Below, piece by piece: positions 33,839-47,209 of a DNA stretch of 64,000 nucleotides (position 1 is its first letter; the number at the start of each line of letters is the position of its first letter). The stretch spans positions 195,579,948 through 195,643,947 of the forward strand of contig CP136064.1 in assembly GCA_032622095.1 (NCBI GenBank), given 5' to 3'. The notes under the pieces are model-generated. The model worked only from the letters and a program-made list of their open reading frames with translations. It did no database searches and was not told the DNA's origin. A program made the position numbers and the translations under genes. The stretch comes from Siphonodentalium dalli. Its lineage: Eukaryota > Mollusca > Scaphopoda > Gadilida > Siphonodentaliidae.

Positions 33839-34309
33839 TTACACCTTCTTGTGTGTCATTTCATTACATTATGCTGTGGATTAATAGATAGTGTGCTTAT
33901 GCTTTCCCAATTTCCCACTGTATTTATGTTGAATGCAACCCTTAAATGTGCCGTGTATATATAGTCAGATGTGACCACAAAGTTCTAGCCGAATTTAGAA
34001 TCCTTATTGAAGTCAATGTAAGTGGCTCGGTATCCTCTCGATCAACATTATATAGAAGTATATAATTTCGCCATTCACAGATTCGTTCATTAAACAGACT
34101 TATCAATTAAAGGGCGTGTGGTCAATTGGCCAATTTCGAATGGATGTTCTCATGTTAATGTCCGGAGTGAAAGTATATATATAGTAGGCCATGCGTTCAA
34201 ATCCATAACAACAGCTGAAGTTAAAGTTAAAATTTAACTTGAGTTCCCGGATGACGACTTGTTATGTAATTTTTGCATGGAAATCCCCATTCAAAATTTG
34301 TCACTTGAG

Positions 34310-34620
34310 CACCCCCTTAACATACACGCTGGGTTCTATATGTATATGATGTACGTGCCCTTTAGAACTATAAAGGCCTACGATATTATGCACAACCTTG
34401 TTGAATACACTTCCCGAACAACAAAAATACAAATATGACAGTCGAGGCTGCTCTCGTAAAAATAAGCACAATACTGGCTTATTTTGAAAGTCGCATTTTA
34501 CGCCCATATATAGATTATTTGAGGAAAATATACGCTCTATATGGGCGTAAAATGTATCGTTTAAAATAACCCCGTTCAGCGCTTATTTCAATACGAAAAA
34601 AGCTAATAGAGGCACTATTT
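34310..34620. repeat. Imperfect inverted repeat around TTTTACGCCCATATA
   Basis: The core stem is CATTTTACGCCCATATA (34494-34510) and TATATGGGCGTAAAATG (34538-34554). Weaker pairing continues outward (AAAATAAG, CTCGTAAAAATAAGC and counterparts). Confidence 0.7.
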
Positions 34621-34654
34621 AATCTACTAAACGCCCTTTATAATGTGTGTTCAC

Positions 34655-34775
34655 TGGGGCCAGCGCCATTCAACGGAACAACGGGTATAAGTTCGATATG
34701 AGCTTATTTCAGAATCAAATAAGTCCAATATGAACCTATGTGAATATCTAGGTCATATATGAACCTATCTGCAGG
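34655..34775 (+). repeat. Dispersed repeat of about 120 bp, copy 2
   Basis: Partner of 20940-21065; about 85-90% identical by eye. Confidence 0.85.
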
Positions 34776-34797
34776 AGGATACGTTTAGACAGTATTA

Positions 34798-34864
34798 GAC
34801 ACCACAGCCGTCTCCGATCTCGCTACTCTCATCAAGTAGTGAGATCGGAGACGGTTGTGGCGTC
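34798..34864. repeat. Hairpin with 24-bp arms
   Basis: GACACCACAGCCGTCTCCGA...GATCTC pairs with GAGATCGGAGACGGTTGTGG; one mismatch; 19-bp loop. Confidence 0.88.
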
Positions 34865-35818
34865 CTACCACGGGATTCTGCTATGCAAACGCATCATTCA
34901 ACGACTAACGTGTATGAACTTACTTACTGATCGACGATAAAATAATTCACTTTATATAAGTATAAATGGTCTCCGGTCAAATGTAAACAGGCAATACCAC
35001 TTTCCGTAAGAAGAGAAGAAAACCCATATATGGTTCAGATTAAATGATTCTGTTTTCAACGTGCAAGTCATGTGGGCAACACGTATGTGGCCATATGGCA
35101 AAGCGGGACGACTGGTTGTGTATTAAATGATGGGAATTGCCAATCGTATATGACCAAATACGATGGTCATGGGTTTGGTAATACTAGTTGATTGATTAGA
35201 TTCAAGTCCAGGGACGTAGCGAGAGGCTTTTCGTTAAGAGGGGTGTCCACATTAGATTTCCCTACTGGCCTGCACTCCCCATTTAACCAGACCGAGAGTA
35301 GGAACTCTGGAAATCAATTTGAAGTTTGTATCTCAAGAATTCCAACTGTTAGAGAGTCTCAACCGGATACACTATATAGTTGGAAATTTTCCAACTAATG
35401 GCCATTTCAGTCCGAAACTGTGCCCGAAAACAGAAACATTTGACTTTTGATCGGTAAACAAATTATTTAAAAAGATAGATTGTTCTCAGACTCAACAAAC
35501 AGAGCCATCAACCTATTTGGTCTGAGATGTCAATTGACGCTATGCTGGGCATGTACTGTACAACTATTGAATATTTAAACCAGTGTTGACAACCAAAACA
35601 CCAAATGCCCTGTCACCACGTCTCTATTCACGTGTGTCAAATGTTTGTTAGTGTGGATGAGTTACCATAGTGGAACCGTTATCAACATCATGCATTATGT
35701 GGTGTGGCGTACCCCAACCAGTATGTGAATAGGAAACAGGCGTAACTATAACATGCAATCGTCACGACTTGTGTTAATTTAATTTATTGAAAGTCTTATA
35801 AATACCAAAGTAGTTGGA

Positions 35819-36819
35819 TCAGTCAGTCAAATCCCAATGGAAGCTCACCGCGCCTTCATTGAAGAAATACTCCAACAACTCCTGTCTCACACCACGCCCA
35901 CTCGGAGCCCCAGTTGGTCCCGTATTATCCGATGACTCGGCGTGATCATCGACTTCAACGTCCTGTCTCGAGTTGTCATCATCTTGAGCTTTATCCGCTG
36001 TTATGCTGTCCATACTTTGAGAATATCTATTATCAGTTGTGATCAAGTAATTGTGTAATGCCACACAGGCTCTTACCACCAGCTTCGTATTCGCCACGTT
36101 CGTGTTTATGGTTGTACGTAGAACACGGAATTTCGAAGACATTATTCCGAAAGCACTCTCAACAATTCTTCGAGCCCTGCATATCCTGTAGTTGAATATT
36201 TTCTCACCCCAAGGGTTGTGGAGTGAGAAAACGGCTTTATTACCTTACAACTGAGCGTGAATGCGTCATCCCCGATCAGGTAATAGGGGACCTTCATACA
36301 CCTCCCAGTGAGTGGTGTAGCCGAAGGAAGAACATCATCATCCATCAACGAACTCACCGGTCCGTTGGTGAATATGCTGAAATCAGACTGACTACCGGGA
36401 GCTCCAATGTCGAAAGCAGTTATACGATAATCAGCAACAGCCAACAGTACAATACTGTATCGCTTTTTGTAATTGAAGAAAACAGAACCACTATTAGGAG
36501 GAGCTTTTGGGTACATATGTTTGGCCTCGATAGCACCCACACAGTATGGGAAATTCCATCTCTCCTCAAACCTTTCTGCAATCCTCAACTTCTCTATCGG
36601 TGTGGTGGGTGGACTGACATATTCCTTCTCCAGAACCCGGCATATCACTTCACAAACTTCCGGGACGAATTCACTGATAGCAGAAGCAGAAACTCTATAC
36701 TGATGCTGCATATCACGATAAGTCAAACCGGAAACCCAAAATCTCAACGTGATACATAGTTTTGTGTGCGGAGTCAATGCGTCTCCATTTTGTATCTTGC
36801 TTCGCGATGTACTGTCCAA
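35819..36819 (-). pseudogene. PIF/Harbinger (HARBI1-like) DDE transposase, frameshifted
   Basis: Minus-strand frame 36819-36142 carries an N-terminal helix-turn-helix-like segment (FWVSGLTYRDMQHQYRVS), then CVGAIEAKHM, VADYRITAFDIG and GSQSD. A one-base frameshift near 36230 is followed by EKIFNYRICRARRIVESAFG and KFRVLRTTI, VVRACVALHNYL to the stop at 35819. This is the DDE_Tnp_4 layout. The usual GAIDGKH is GAIEAKH here, so the first catalytic Asp is Glu. The second Asp (DIGA/GSQSD region) and the final Glu (RRIVESAFG) remain. The C-terminal tail is acidic (DDDNSRQDVEVDD). The substitution plus the frameshift imply no activity. Confidence 0.88.
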
Positions 36820-36829
36820 ATATCGCTAG

Positions 36830-39010
36830 AAGTGTGTCAAAACATAAGGGCGACATCCTGAAAATAAATTGAGACAACAAATAGTCAAATATATAATTAT
36901 AGGACATGGGCTGTTATGATCCCTCATGCACTCCCGCTATACTAAACTTCTCCGGTATTTTCATGTATCCTAATATCTATTGTTCAGGGACAATGACGTT
37001 AACAGCAAATATTTTGGATCCTAGTGTACATACAGGGTCAACGTTTAGCCATAATTAATTGTTTCCGATCATGTTGAGGTGGGGGAAACGGTAATCCCAT
37101 TTTTATTTTAACGGGTGATGTGTCATGATGTATGCATTTCAATACTCTATCCATTAGTGGATAAAGCAATATGGTATTGTTCTTAATTCGTTAAGCTAAT
37201 ACAGCCTACCACTCTTACACATTATCCAAAAATCCGATACCAAATTAAATACGGCTGTCAATGGCAACTTAATGGAGAATAGATTACGAAATGCCATCTC
37301 GCGATTATTCATGGTAAGTTTCCGTCTTCACAGAAGACTATTAGCACGTTTGTGTAAAGGAATATGATGAGTCTACAAATATCGATCGCCATTTTAGCCA
37401 CCATCATGGAGTTGCAAAACTATTTATGGGATGAGATGTAAGGTAAATACTTCACTTCAGTAGTCCCAAATCAACTTTAAGCATGGATGGGGTTGTCAGT
37501 AACTCTCACAGTTGTGGATACGAGGGATTTTCGGTGATTTTTCCAATTTCCAATTGTGTCCGCCATTTTGGAATACGGGGACTTTTCTTTGATTAGAAAC
37601 ATAGACTATATAACATTACTTCCAACTCCAAACTGTAAGCATGGGTAGAGATGTCGACAATTTCCAAATATCAGAAACACTCTTATGTCAGCCCCTCCCC
37701 ACTACCCTTAATCGCCGTACTTACATGTATATATATACACGCGTAGCTTTACTTCGTGGTAGTATAGGTATGAGACTTATTTATGTTACCATGATGCATA
37801 GCAGGCACGTATACATGTATATGGACGGCGCATAGGGCAGTGTGAATTTGGAGGGGATAAGGCCGTGGAGCGAGTTACATTAAAGCCACGGTGGCGGAAA
37901 CGGTAATCCCGAAATAAAATGTACCTGCACAAAGATGAAACATGTTTTGTAATAATTAGCATGTTATGTTCAATTACTCATATTTTCGTTATAGGTCCCA
38001 GAAATCAAAGGTCCATAGACCCCCGTCTCTATACACACGGATGACCATGATGATAGAACATCATACAATAATTCAAGAAATGTCTAAATCGTTCAATAGT
38101 CATACCATTCAAAGCCCCAGAAGAATTAAATGAACCCCTGTCTCAACTCAAAATTTAGTCGCATTTTCAACATGCACTTGGAAATATAATACCTCATGCA
38201 GTATAGTAACTATATTTGTTGTCATGCAGTTTGATTTTTCAACTAACATGTAACTTATATGTAATGTTAAATGTGTTGTTTTAACGCCGAACGTTTTGAC
38301 AATTATCCACCATAGCTTGGATTTATATGGTCGTTAATAGGAAAGTTTAAAAATTGTATTTGTATTATGTTGAAAAACCATGCATTGGGAAAGCCTTAAA
38401 TAATTGTCGAGTGTCCGTTTGCATTGAATGGTTGAACACAGACCAAATACACCAACAGTCAAAACAAGCTTGATCAGGACCCCTGGGACTTGGAAATTAT
38501 TTTCCAAAAAAAATGTAACATGTCCATGGACACACCACATTTATATCAAATGAAAAAAATATGAAATAGTATGAAAAGAAAAGAAAAGAAATTCTCAGAA
38601 ATAAATTACCTGAAATAGTTCACGAAAGTGTCAACATCTTTTTCTGACTTCCTCTACGAAGGTGTTTGAATATCCTCGTCTTTGTCATGTATCCGCCATC
38701 AGCCATTGTCTCGCCCACCACCTCCAGGTTAAATGTCGCTTCTGGTGTTCGTGCATTAATAAAATGCCAGATGTTACACATACTTGACTAATTTCGACAT
38801 CTGTGAGAGACGACATGTTTTGGACTGGCCTTAAATGTCCTGATAGCAGACAGTTTGACTTGGCTGATCACTACTCACTTGTCTGGCATGTTAACAATGA
38901 ACCGCTCGCGCGCCGGGGATTGATGTTATCAATGATTGGTATGGCCATGTAAAATACATGTAATACATGTAATTTACATACAAAAATTACATGCATGTGT
39001 GTATCCACCC
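36830..39010. other. No gene recognised
   Basis: Non-coding AT-rich sequence. There is a short palindromic ATTACATGTA cluster at 38945-38995. Nothing else could be assigned. Confidence 0.5.
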
Positions 39011-39017
39011 TAAACGC

Positions 39018-41344
39018 CTGGGGCCTGTTTCATGAAGCAAGGTCATAAGATTATCTTAAGATGGACTTAATCTAAGATCTAAGGTGGATCTTATGATGTA
39101 ACTTTTCCGTTTCAAGAACTCGTTTCACAAAACAAGATTAAGTCCTACTTAAGTAGTAAGTTAAGTTCCCGCTCATTTGGACTGGTTATCGACAATTTTC
39201 TACAGTCCGGAACAAAAAAATGTGGGCTTGTGCAATCTTTATGTACGGCATTGAGAGGTTATCGAGAAAGAGCCGAGTCCGAGTTGACATTATTGTGTGA
39301 TAGGGATGCTGGATAGCGACTGGGGTGGGTGGGCGAATCAGCGCATGTATCTTAGTGTCTATAGTCAGTGGCCTTATATTCGCATATGGATCTTAGACTT
39401 GTATGAGTTCCACGATGTGAATTCGAACATGAGTACATCGCAGGCTCTTAAAATGACGAGTTTTGCGTTTACTGACGACTGGCGGTGTCAGAAATAAGAC
39501 AATATAATTATATGGATCGATGCATGACTGCGACCATGCATTCACGCCGAGTTAATCCACTGAGAGCAATGATCAGGCGGCGATTTTTTTATGTGAGCCC
39601 ACATAACTCGTATATTATCGACCACCGCTCTCTACGTGTAGCAATAATCAAAATAAATCGGCGATGTCATCAGGACACACATAGGTCATTTTTCGATTCA
39701 AATGGAAATGAAAAATATTTGTTAGAGTAACTTTTTAATTATTTTTATGCAGATGTTTTATGCGGTTGTCATACCATGGATATATATATAACTACGTTTT
39801 CATTAGCACACTCGTATTAAGGGGTGGAATCGTTACGGGTGTGTATATCATATATACAGTATGCTGTACAACGGTCATCCCACCCCTGAAAAAAAAAACA
39901 TGACAAAAATTTGGACAGCCTTGAAAATCACGACATATATATGGGCGTGGGCATAAACTCAATAAAAATAATATTCTCTATAGAAAATTGTCACTATATC
40001 TAAAACATATGTTGATAAATAGCGTTTGTGTTACCTTTCCTATATGACATATCTGCTTTGTAAACAGCCGACGGAAATTTTGAAAGAGGAAAGAATCAAT
40101 ACATTAATTGATCTCATTTTACCCCATCTCCCCACACACATATGGAATAACATAGAGGAGATTGTGAGCTTTGAGCTAGGTCATAATTCTTATCAAAAGT
40201 TTAATTCGTGGGTAATACAATTTTATAATATATATTATCTATAGGTCACATACACAGCTGATAATTGACTATATCCTACATTCGACGAGGCTCGGGGGTG
40301 GCTAGTTGGTCTCTGTGTGGGGGGGGGGTACATCGTGCAATTTCCAACTGCATCCGCCCCTTAATTGAACCGGGCCAAACTTCCATGTTCGCGAAATGCC
40401 ATGTCCACCCCACCCGTTGGATTTAAACTTTCCAATTGGTATATTAAATATTCCAACAGTTCGTAATTTCTAACCTGACGCCCCTAAAGTTGTCTAAAAC
40501 AACACATTCCTTTACTAGTTAGAAATTCAAACAATTGAAACCTATATATAGTGGGAGAGGACTTACAAAAAAGCCACAATAGGCTTGTTGTCTCATCCCT
40601 TTCCAATCACCCATACTCATCCATTAGCATTTTTGTAAAATATTCATCTTGTTTTGTATTGGGAATAAATATTGTTTACACCAACACATTCCTTTACTAG
40701 TTAGAAATTCAAACAATTGAAATCTATATACAGTGTACGATTAATGTTGTTGTCAGGCATGAAATTTCCAATTGCTAAACATTTTGACCAAAGTGTGTGT
40801 GTGTGGGGGGGGGTAGACAATACACAAACCCCATTCGCCACGTCCCTGATGATAAGCCTGTGCTCTGAATTGCTTTTACCAAACTAACCCTATGGTTATA
40901 CGGTGGCGGGGGGGGGGGTTGCCCTCTCCTAACTTTGGTTTTGGAAAGTTTGAGGTACCAGTTGGAATGTTTAAACCCAAAGAGAATTTGGTGTTGTTTA
41001 AGGGGGTGTAGTTGGACATTTCGATGCGAACACCCCCTCTCACTCTGTAGCCACGACTCTGTATACCAGACGACTAATTGCCCACCCAGACAATGTACAG
41101 ATATCTCCGTAATTGCAAAATAACATAAGTCGCCATACTCGTGATCGATATGCCACTTATCACGTGGGTCTTAACTTTAAGATTATCTTATGACACCTCA
41201 CAGCAGTCTTAAAGTTAAGACCAAAGTTAAGACCATCTTAAGTTAAGACCTTGTTCGTGAAATGCACTTATGACTGAAGTTTGAACTTATGACCATCTTA
41301 AGTCCCAACTATGTCATAAGTTGCTTTCATGAAACAGGGCCCGG
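39018..41344. mobile_element. 2.3-kb element with TIR GGGCCTGTTTCATGAA
   Basis: The left end reads CCTGGGGCCTGTTTCATGAA, then GCAAGGTCATAAG. The right end on the minus strand reads CCCGGGCCCTGTTTCATGAA, then AGCAACTTATGAC. Subterminal CTTAAG / TTAAGACC words are repeated at both ends (39050-39165; 41165-41300). The interior has no domain I recognise; 39485-39730 and 40026-40244 are short ORFs of unknown meaning. Target duplication not resolved. Confidence 0.72.
40500..40734 (+). repeat. Direct repeat of 53 bp, two copies 182 bp apart
   Basis: AACACATTCCTTTACTAGTT then AGAAATTCAAACAATTGAAA at 40500-40552 and 40682-40734, with two or three differences. Inside the 2.3-kb TIR element. Confidence 0.9.
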
Positions 41345-41439
41345 GAGTCTGTATTGTGAAAAATTACAACCGATGAGTCAATGTGACCTCGCTACACCAT
41401 TAGTAGGATTCGCAGATACGGCAAAACTTGTGAAAGCAC

Positions 41440-42270
41440 GATTGAAACTCTTCATGACTGATAAGCTTATATACATATTCGATTTCCAAGACAATTTTGG
41501 AAAGTATCTGTCACATTAAGAATTCAACGTTCTACACAAAACAAAAATTGACTTTCTAACTTTTAACGGAATTGTAAAATCAATCAAAAAGAGAGGGAAA
41601 TCTCTAAGTAAAAGCGCTCCCATATAACATTTCAATTGTTTCAATTGATAAATTTACTTGCTCCGAAAAGTGCGAAATCCACTTATAAAACAATGTTACC
41701 AATTGAATCACACCACAAAGAAATAAGTAAATGGGAACGAAAGTTGAACCGAACATACAATAACGGATTCTGGACTGAAGTATATAGATCCCCATTTGTT
41801 CACGTCACCGATACCAAACTTAAGTGGTTCCAATACCGAATTAATACACATATCATAGGAACAAAATAATTTTTGAAAAAAATTAAATATCCGACGACTC
41901 ATGTACCTTCTGTAAATCTAATATTGAATCGATCATTCACATTTTCTGGGAATGTCCAAACATATAATATATTTGGAATACTGTCGAAAATTGGGTATAT
42001 CATAACACGAGCATTAGATTACAACTCACGACGGAAACTGCATTATTTAACAGCTGCCCTGGAAAATATATTAGTCCTTGAATAATATTCCTTCTTATCT
42101 TTGTTAGAAATCACATCTATAGAACAAAGATGAATAACTCTATGCCAAACCTCACCGGACTAAAAAAAAGAACTGACTTTTTATTTCCAATCCGAGCGTG
42201 TTTATTACTATAATAAAGGTCAATATACTAAATTTAATCAAAGATGGTCTTATTTAGAAGAATTATTTTA
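41440..42270 (+). pseudogene. Tx1/L1-like LINE, C-terminal fragment
   Basis: Broken frames give KIDFLTFNGIV, ISKWERKLN and TKLKWFQYRINTHIIGTK, followed by SFTFSGNVQ. The minus-strand LINE at 56-57 kb has KWEFELNDRL, TKYKWFQYRINTRILGTN and CFFCGKAKETIKHLF at the same place. Many stops. It begins near the right TIR of the 2.3-kb element. Confidence 0.8.
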
Positions 42271-42635
42271 ATCCAATGTGTGATTGCCCATGCCAACCCT
42301 AAAATACACTGCATGTAAACACCTATATTAAAAAACTGTAACATAATTAATATTAGAGATCCATTTTTCGAATTCCAAATAACAGCAATATACAATACCA
42401 ACTTGAACAATAACTTATATTATACTTCATTATATATAGAATAGTGAATCAAACATTGGTCGGGTATGTCCCCCCCATCCCGGGTCCAAAATTATGGGGG
42501 GAAATGACAAGTTAAATAATATTACACTATACAATATTCCTGAACTTTAATTAATACAAATGTTCTGTATAACCATATATACTTTCACAATGAAAATATT
42601 AAAACATAAGTTTGGGATCATTGTTTCATTATATA

Positions 42636-42835
42636 AGGGGATGGCAAACCTAAATCAAAATTCGACAGTTACAGGGCCATAACTCTACTGCCTGTGTTCT
42701 ATAAAATCTTCGAAAGAGTTCTTCTGAACCTCATTGAAAGAAATGTCCGAACTCTCGTCGTGATAGTCCGTGGGCCAATTCTCAGAAAGCCTCCAGTTTA
42801 GAAGTTGGCTGCACATCCCAAAATATATTTTTCAG
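42636..42835 (+). pseudogene. Reverse transcriptase fragment
   Basis: One frame reads KSKFDSYRAITLLPVFYKIF and ERVLLNLIERN, corresponding to the YRPI-LL-VLYKIFE block of LINE reverse transcriptases. About 65 codons; surrounding sequence not recognisable. Confidence 0.7.
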
Positions 42836-42839
42836 GGAA

Positions 42840-45800
42840 GACAACTCCTACCCCTAAAATAAAATAAAATTTTCATCGAGTACAAGTGTCAGCATATAAC
42901 AAAATGACTGCGGTTATAAAGTGAACAAGACATCGTTTATATTAATTATAGATCACCATAAAACAATATAAGATACAACACTGGAACAATGTATAAGCTA
43001 GTTTGAAAAAAATGCGATAAATATATTGAAATTGCGAAAAATTACTTGGATTTTCAAAATTAGTGTCATATAAAATTGACTATAACTTGTGAAACACATG
43101 GGCTATTGACGCACAACATATCTAAAACATTGACCCAAAGACCTAGCAAAACAATTTGGATGATGGACTGCCAATCATATTTCTGTGAAAATGCGCTATG
43201 GGCATAAACTTAACCCCACCCCTAAAATATAATTTTCTCAATGAATTGTATGAAAATGAATTGTATAGTTTACACTTAGAAAGCCTAATGTAAAGGCCTT
43301 ATGGACATAAAATGAAACAGTGTAGAGATTGATGAAGGGGAATTATAAACAACCTTGGCCGAACGTGTTCTAAGATGAAAATTTCGGGGAAAATGGTGAA
43401 AAATTGTAATATTTTACTAATTTCTCAAAATTTGACATCATTGTGATTAAATTTTGATAGGGGTATGGACAAATCACACGGGGATACTGGTCTAGAATTT
43501 GTAAATTCATAAAACCTCACATGATCACTTTTTTGTCTACTATTTAATAATTTTTCAATTTTTATTTGAATTTTTGTACAAAGTCGATTACATATACAAC
43601 CGGTCACATATGGCGACTAAAGGCTGATGAGTGAGACTCACGTTTTACTGGGAGGTATTTTCTTATTTTGTGGCGCATTTTGTGACACTAGATACAACTG
43701 ACGATATATAAAGCATCGGACACTTCATATCTGATAATTGTTTTAAGATGGCGTCCAAAACGGCCACCAGAATCGAATATTTTCAAACTTACCGACACAA
43801 ATTTAACTGGGTTCGCCATATGGGGATAATGGAATTGTTCATTGAGAAATGCATTCACTGGTGCTCCTTAACAAACTTAAGAACTCTAATATCTTGTCTC
43901 AACTCATTTATTGTGATGAGTAATTGATAGACGAAAATGCCCAATAACTCTGCTCATCCTCATGGTAGCCAGTTAAGTGAAAAGTGCCACTACTTCGGTT
44001 ATTCCATGCAAATATCCTCACATTTTATACACCAGTACATACTGACATGTCGGCGGCCAAATAGCAACAATTCGCATGAATCATTGTAGCCAATTGCAAA
44101 TCGCATTAGTTCCATAACTACATTTGGATAGGGATGATGTGCCAGACCTGTGTTCAACCTTGGGGAGACAAGCAGAACTCCCATGGCTTGATTATATATT
44201 AGCGCTGGGCGGACCGGGCCACCCTGCATGTCAAAAGGTTCAGTAATTCCGAATTTTTTGGAATTATTTTAGCTGTTATGTTTCTGCACAGATTGTGGGT
44301 ATATATTCTGGGTCAACTGAAATCATTTGGGTTTGTTAACAATGTGAATATTATAATAGTAGCATGGTGTTGATCTATGCTATTAACTCGGCGGGCATGA
44401 AAGGGACAATTAATGAGAGCGGACTGGCCGATCATAATTACGCCTGAATCTTGCTTCATCGTTGGTTATAGATTCGTTCTTATGCATGTGCATCTGGGTG
44501 CTGACTATTCCCGCTCTGCGTCCAGGGGGTAACATTATTTGCATGACCCTCAAACGGGCATATAGGTAAAGGGATATACTTCCTGAATGGGTGTGAGTTA
44601 TTGTGGCACGTAATTGCCTGATAGTTTGCACGAAAACGTGTTGCTTACGAAGTCTACATTTGGTGTTATTCTCGTTTTACAACAGGAGAAAAATTTTCGA
44701 AATTCATCGACTTGGAGAAACTTTATCGAAATTCATCAACTTGAATACATGTCGGCTTGTCACATACAGCACATACAAATTCTTGGCAGGATGTAAGTAG
44801 GTCATCGTGGATATTAGTAGATTGTTGAAGTTATTGCATAGTATGAAACATTGCACTTTTTCATAATAAGTCATTATGCTATCTTCTTCCTGCAACCCCT
44901 GAATACAACCATGGTATTCAGGCATACTGTGTCCATGACACAGTTCCAGACAATGCCAAATATTTATCAGGTGGTGATAACAAAGACTCCTTGACAGGCT
45001 TCTATTTTTTTTCTTGAATGGTCGAGTGCAAAATCTACATGCTGCTTCAAAAACATTGAATTATATGTTTGCCATTGGGTCGAGTGTCACGTGATACGGC
45101 CCATGAATGGCGACGTTCGCTTAGATCTCGTGCTATTATTTTACCAAGAGGAAGCGGATACTGGTATGCTGTTACAATGCATCACTCCTCGTCGGAAGCT
45201 AGTTAGCTAACTGTTTTTATCCCCCTGACGTACATGTCGAAATACTAGAATGTTATGTTTCTCGATGAATAGGAGCGAGGATAATTCTTCATACTGAAAT
45301 CCAAAATAGGTCATGTGTCATTCCGCAAACGACATAGCGGACAATATTGTCCAAGAGGTGTATGCAACCTTGCTTCTAATTCACGCGTTGACAGGCTACG
45401 AGTCACAAACACCAATAACATGAATCCGTTTGACTTAATAGTCAAAAGCAGTAAAATGTTATGCGACTTTTGCATGAATTTGTGCAATCCATTTATGGTG
45501 ACGATGACACTATATATCATACCAATAGTTTGCATGTGGGCTATATTATGGTGAGCCATAATCTCGTTCTTATGGTGCAAAACCGAACACTGGAACACAT
45601 CTTCTACCACTACCAGCCAAAGACGACTCCTTAAGAAATCACATTAACACCTCTTCGTGGGAACTATATCAGTGATTGACACATCATACTAACTCACAGC
45701 CTGATGGTACCATGTCCTGACAGCCATAGCTGGTCGCTGTTTGATTGAGTCCTACAAACATCTCGATCTACTGTGACTACTGAGCTTTGGCTGCAAAGAT

Positions 45801-47205
45801 TCATGTGAATCTAACAAATGATCTTGTTTCACCGCAGACTAACCGTGTAACGGTGTATGTGATAATGTCTACAATAACCGAAATAGTGTACATTTTGACG
45901 ACTCATCACATGAGCAGAGTGAGAGAACATTTAAGGACTATAGATACTCAAATTATAGAACAGGAAGTTGTAGCATGCCTTGAAAACTGTTTGGCTACAC
46001 AATATTATATGCTGCAAAAGTCGTTTCATCAAACTATTGACAAAAAATCATCCGTATAACAACTAATATCGTTAATAATATACTATTTCAAATGAACTCA
46101 TGTTTACATCAGAGATAGGCAACTTGAAATTGGAGGCTGGTAATTTGGGCATACAATTTCAGTTTTCTTCAGTAAAATTATATAAGTTGATATTACTTAC
46201 CAAAAACTGATCCATAAGGCACATGCTAGTGATGATTGTTTTAATCTTTCTATACATTGACATATCAAGTATTCCCCAATAAAATGAGTATCTATATCCA
46301 TTAAGACAATCATTTACTCATTAGCTTAAATTAATTGAAAGAATAGTAGGGTTCTTCGGTTTGTTTCGGTTACCAGTGAACTCGTGATTAACAATTCCCT
46401 TGTCCCCAGATAACGAACTTCGATTGTGTTGGTCGTTTTGGATGCCATCCTAAACGTATTGTCAATTATGGAGCGCATGTAATGGCGTGTCTATTGTCAG
46501 TGTTGATCACTCTATCGACATGCGCGACACAAATAAGAAAATACCGTTCTGTATAACCAGGTCTGGGTCAACCTGAAATTTGGCTATTATTGCCCCTTCT
46601 GGCGATAGCCCGTTTTGCACGGACTTCGTTATCACGGCTGAGTTTAAGTTACAGCAACAATCACAGGTTTTATTTTGGTCTGAGACGATGGTGAGTTTTG
46701 GACATTCGCAGAGCCCGAGAAAAATAGCAAATAACATGCTTCACAAAAGAGTTTGACACTAAAATGTTACCAAAATATGAAATTGTTAATGAATCCTGGA
46801 TGAAATTTCGATCTTTCGTTGGTCGCCACGCCGCTTTCTTCCATTAATTGCACAAAATGTTCTTGTCAACCTGTACAAAAATCATGTTGGAATCCATCAT
46901 GGAAGTGACCGTATGCAAAACCTACCAGATTATCGTAGAGTCACGCGCTTTCGCGTGCAGGGTGCATCTCTGCAGTCCAATCAGTGTTGTACGGAAAGCT
47001 GGAACGACAAAAAAAATCACATTTTGTGAGATTCGTGGATATTAGAGCATATTATGAATACTTGATGTAACATGGGTGTTTCTTGTTGAAATATAAATCT
47101 TTCATCATCATTACTGTTTTATTTCTATCGGATATTAAATAAAATAATGTACCGTATTCCTAATATCCATAATTGGTTATTTTGATTGAAAGTTTTTTTT
47201 ACCAT
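42840..47205. other. Long stretch without recognised genes
   Basis: ORFs of up to 100 codons occur (45311-45610 minus, 45787-46059 plus), without domains or supporting splice structure. 43747-43775 contains an AAGATGGCGTCCAAAACGGC word resembling those in the palindrome arms. I see no tRNA or rRNA. Confidence 0.5.
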
Positions 47206-47209
47206 ACAG

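Noticed and set aside
36223-36759. 178-codon plus-strand ORF
   Set aside because: It is the antisense shadow of the Harbinger transposase, whose minus-strand frame carries the conserved motifs.
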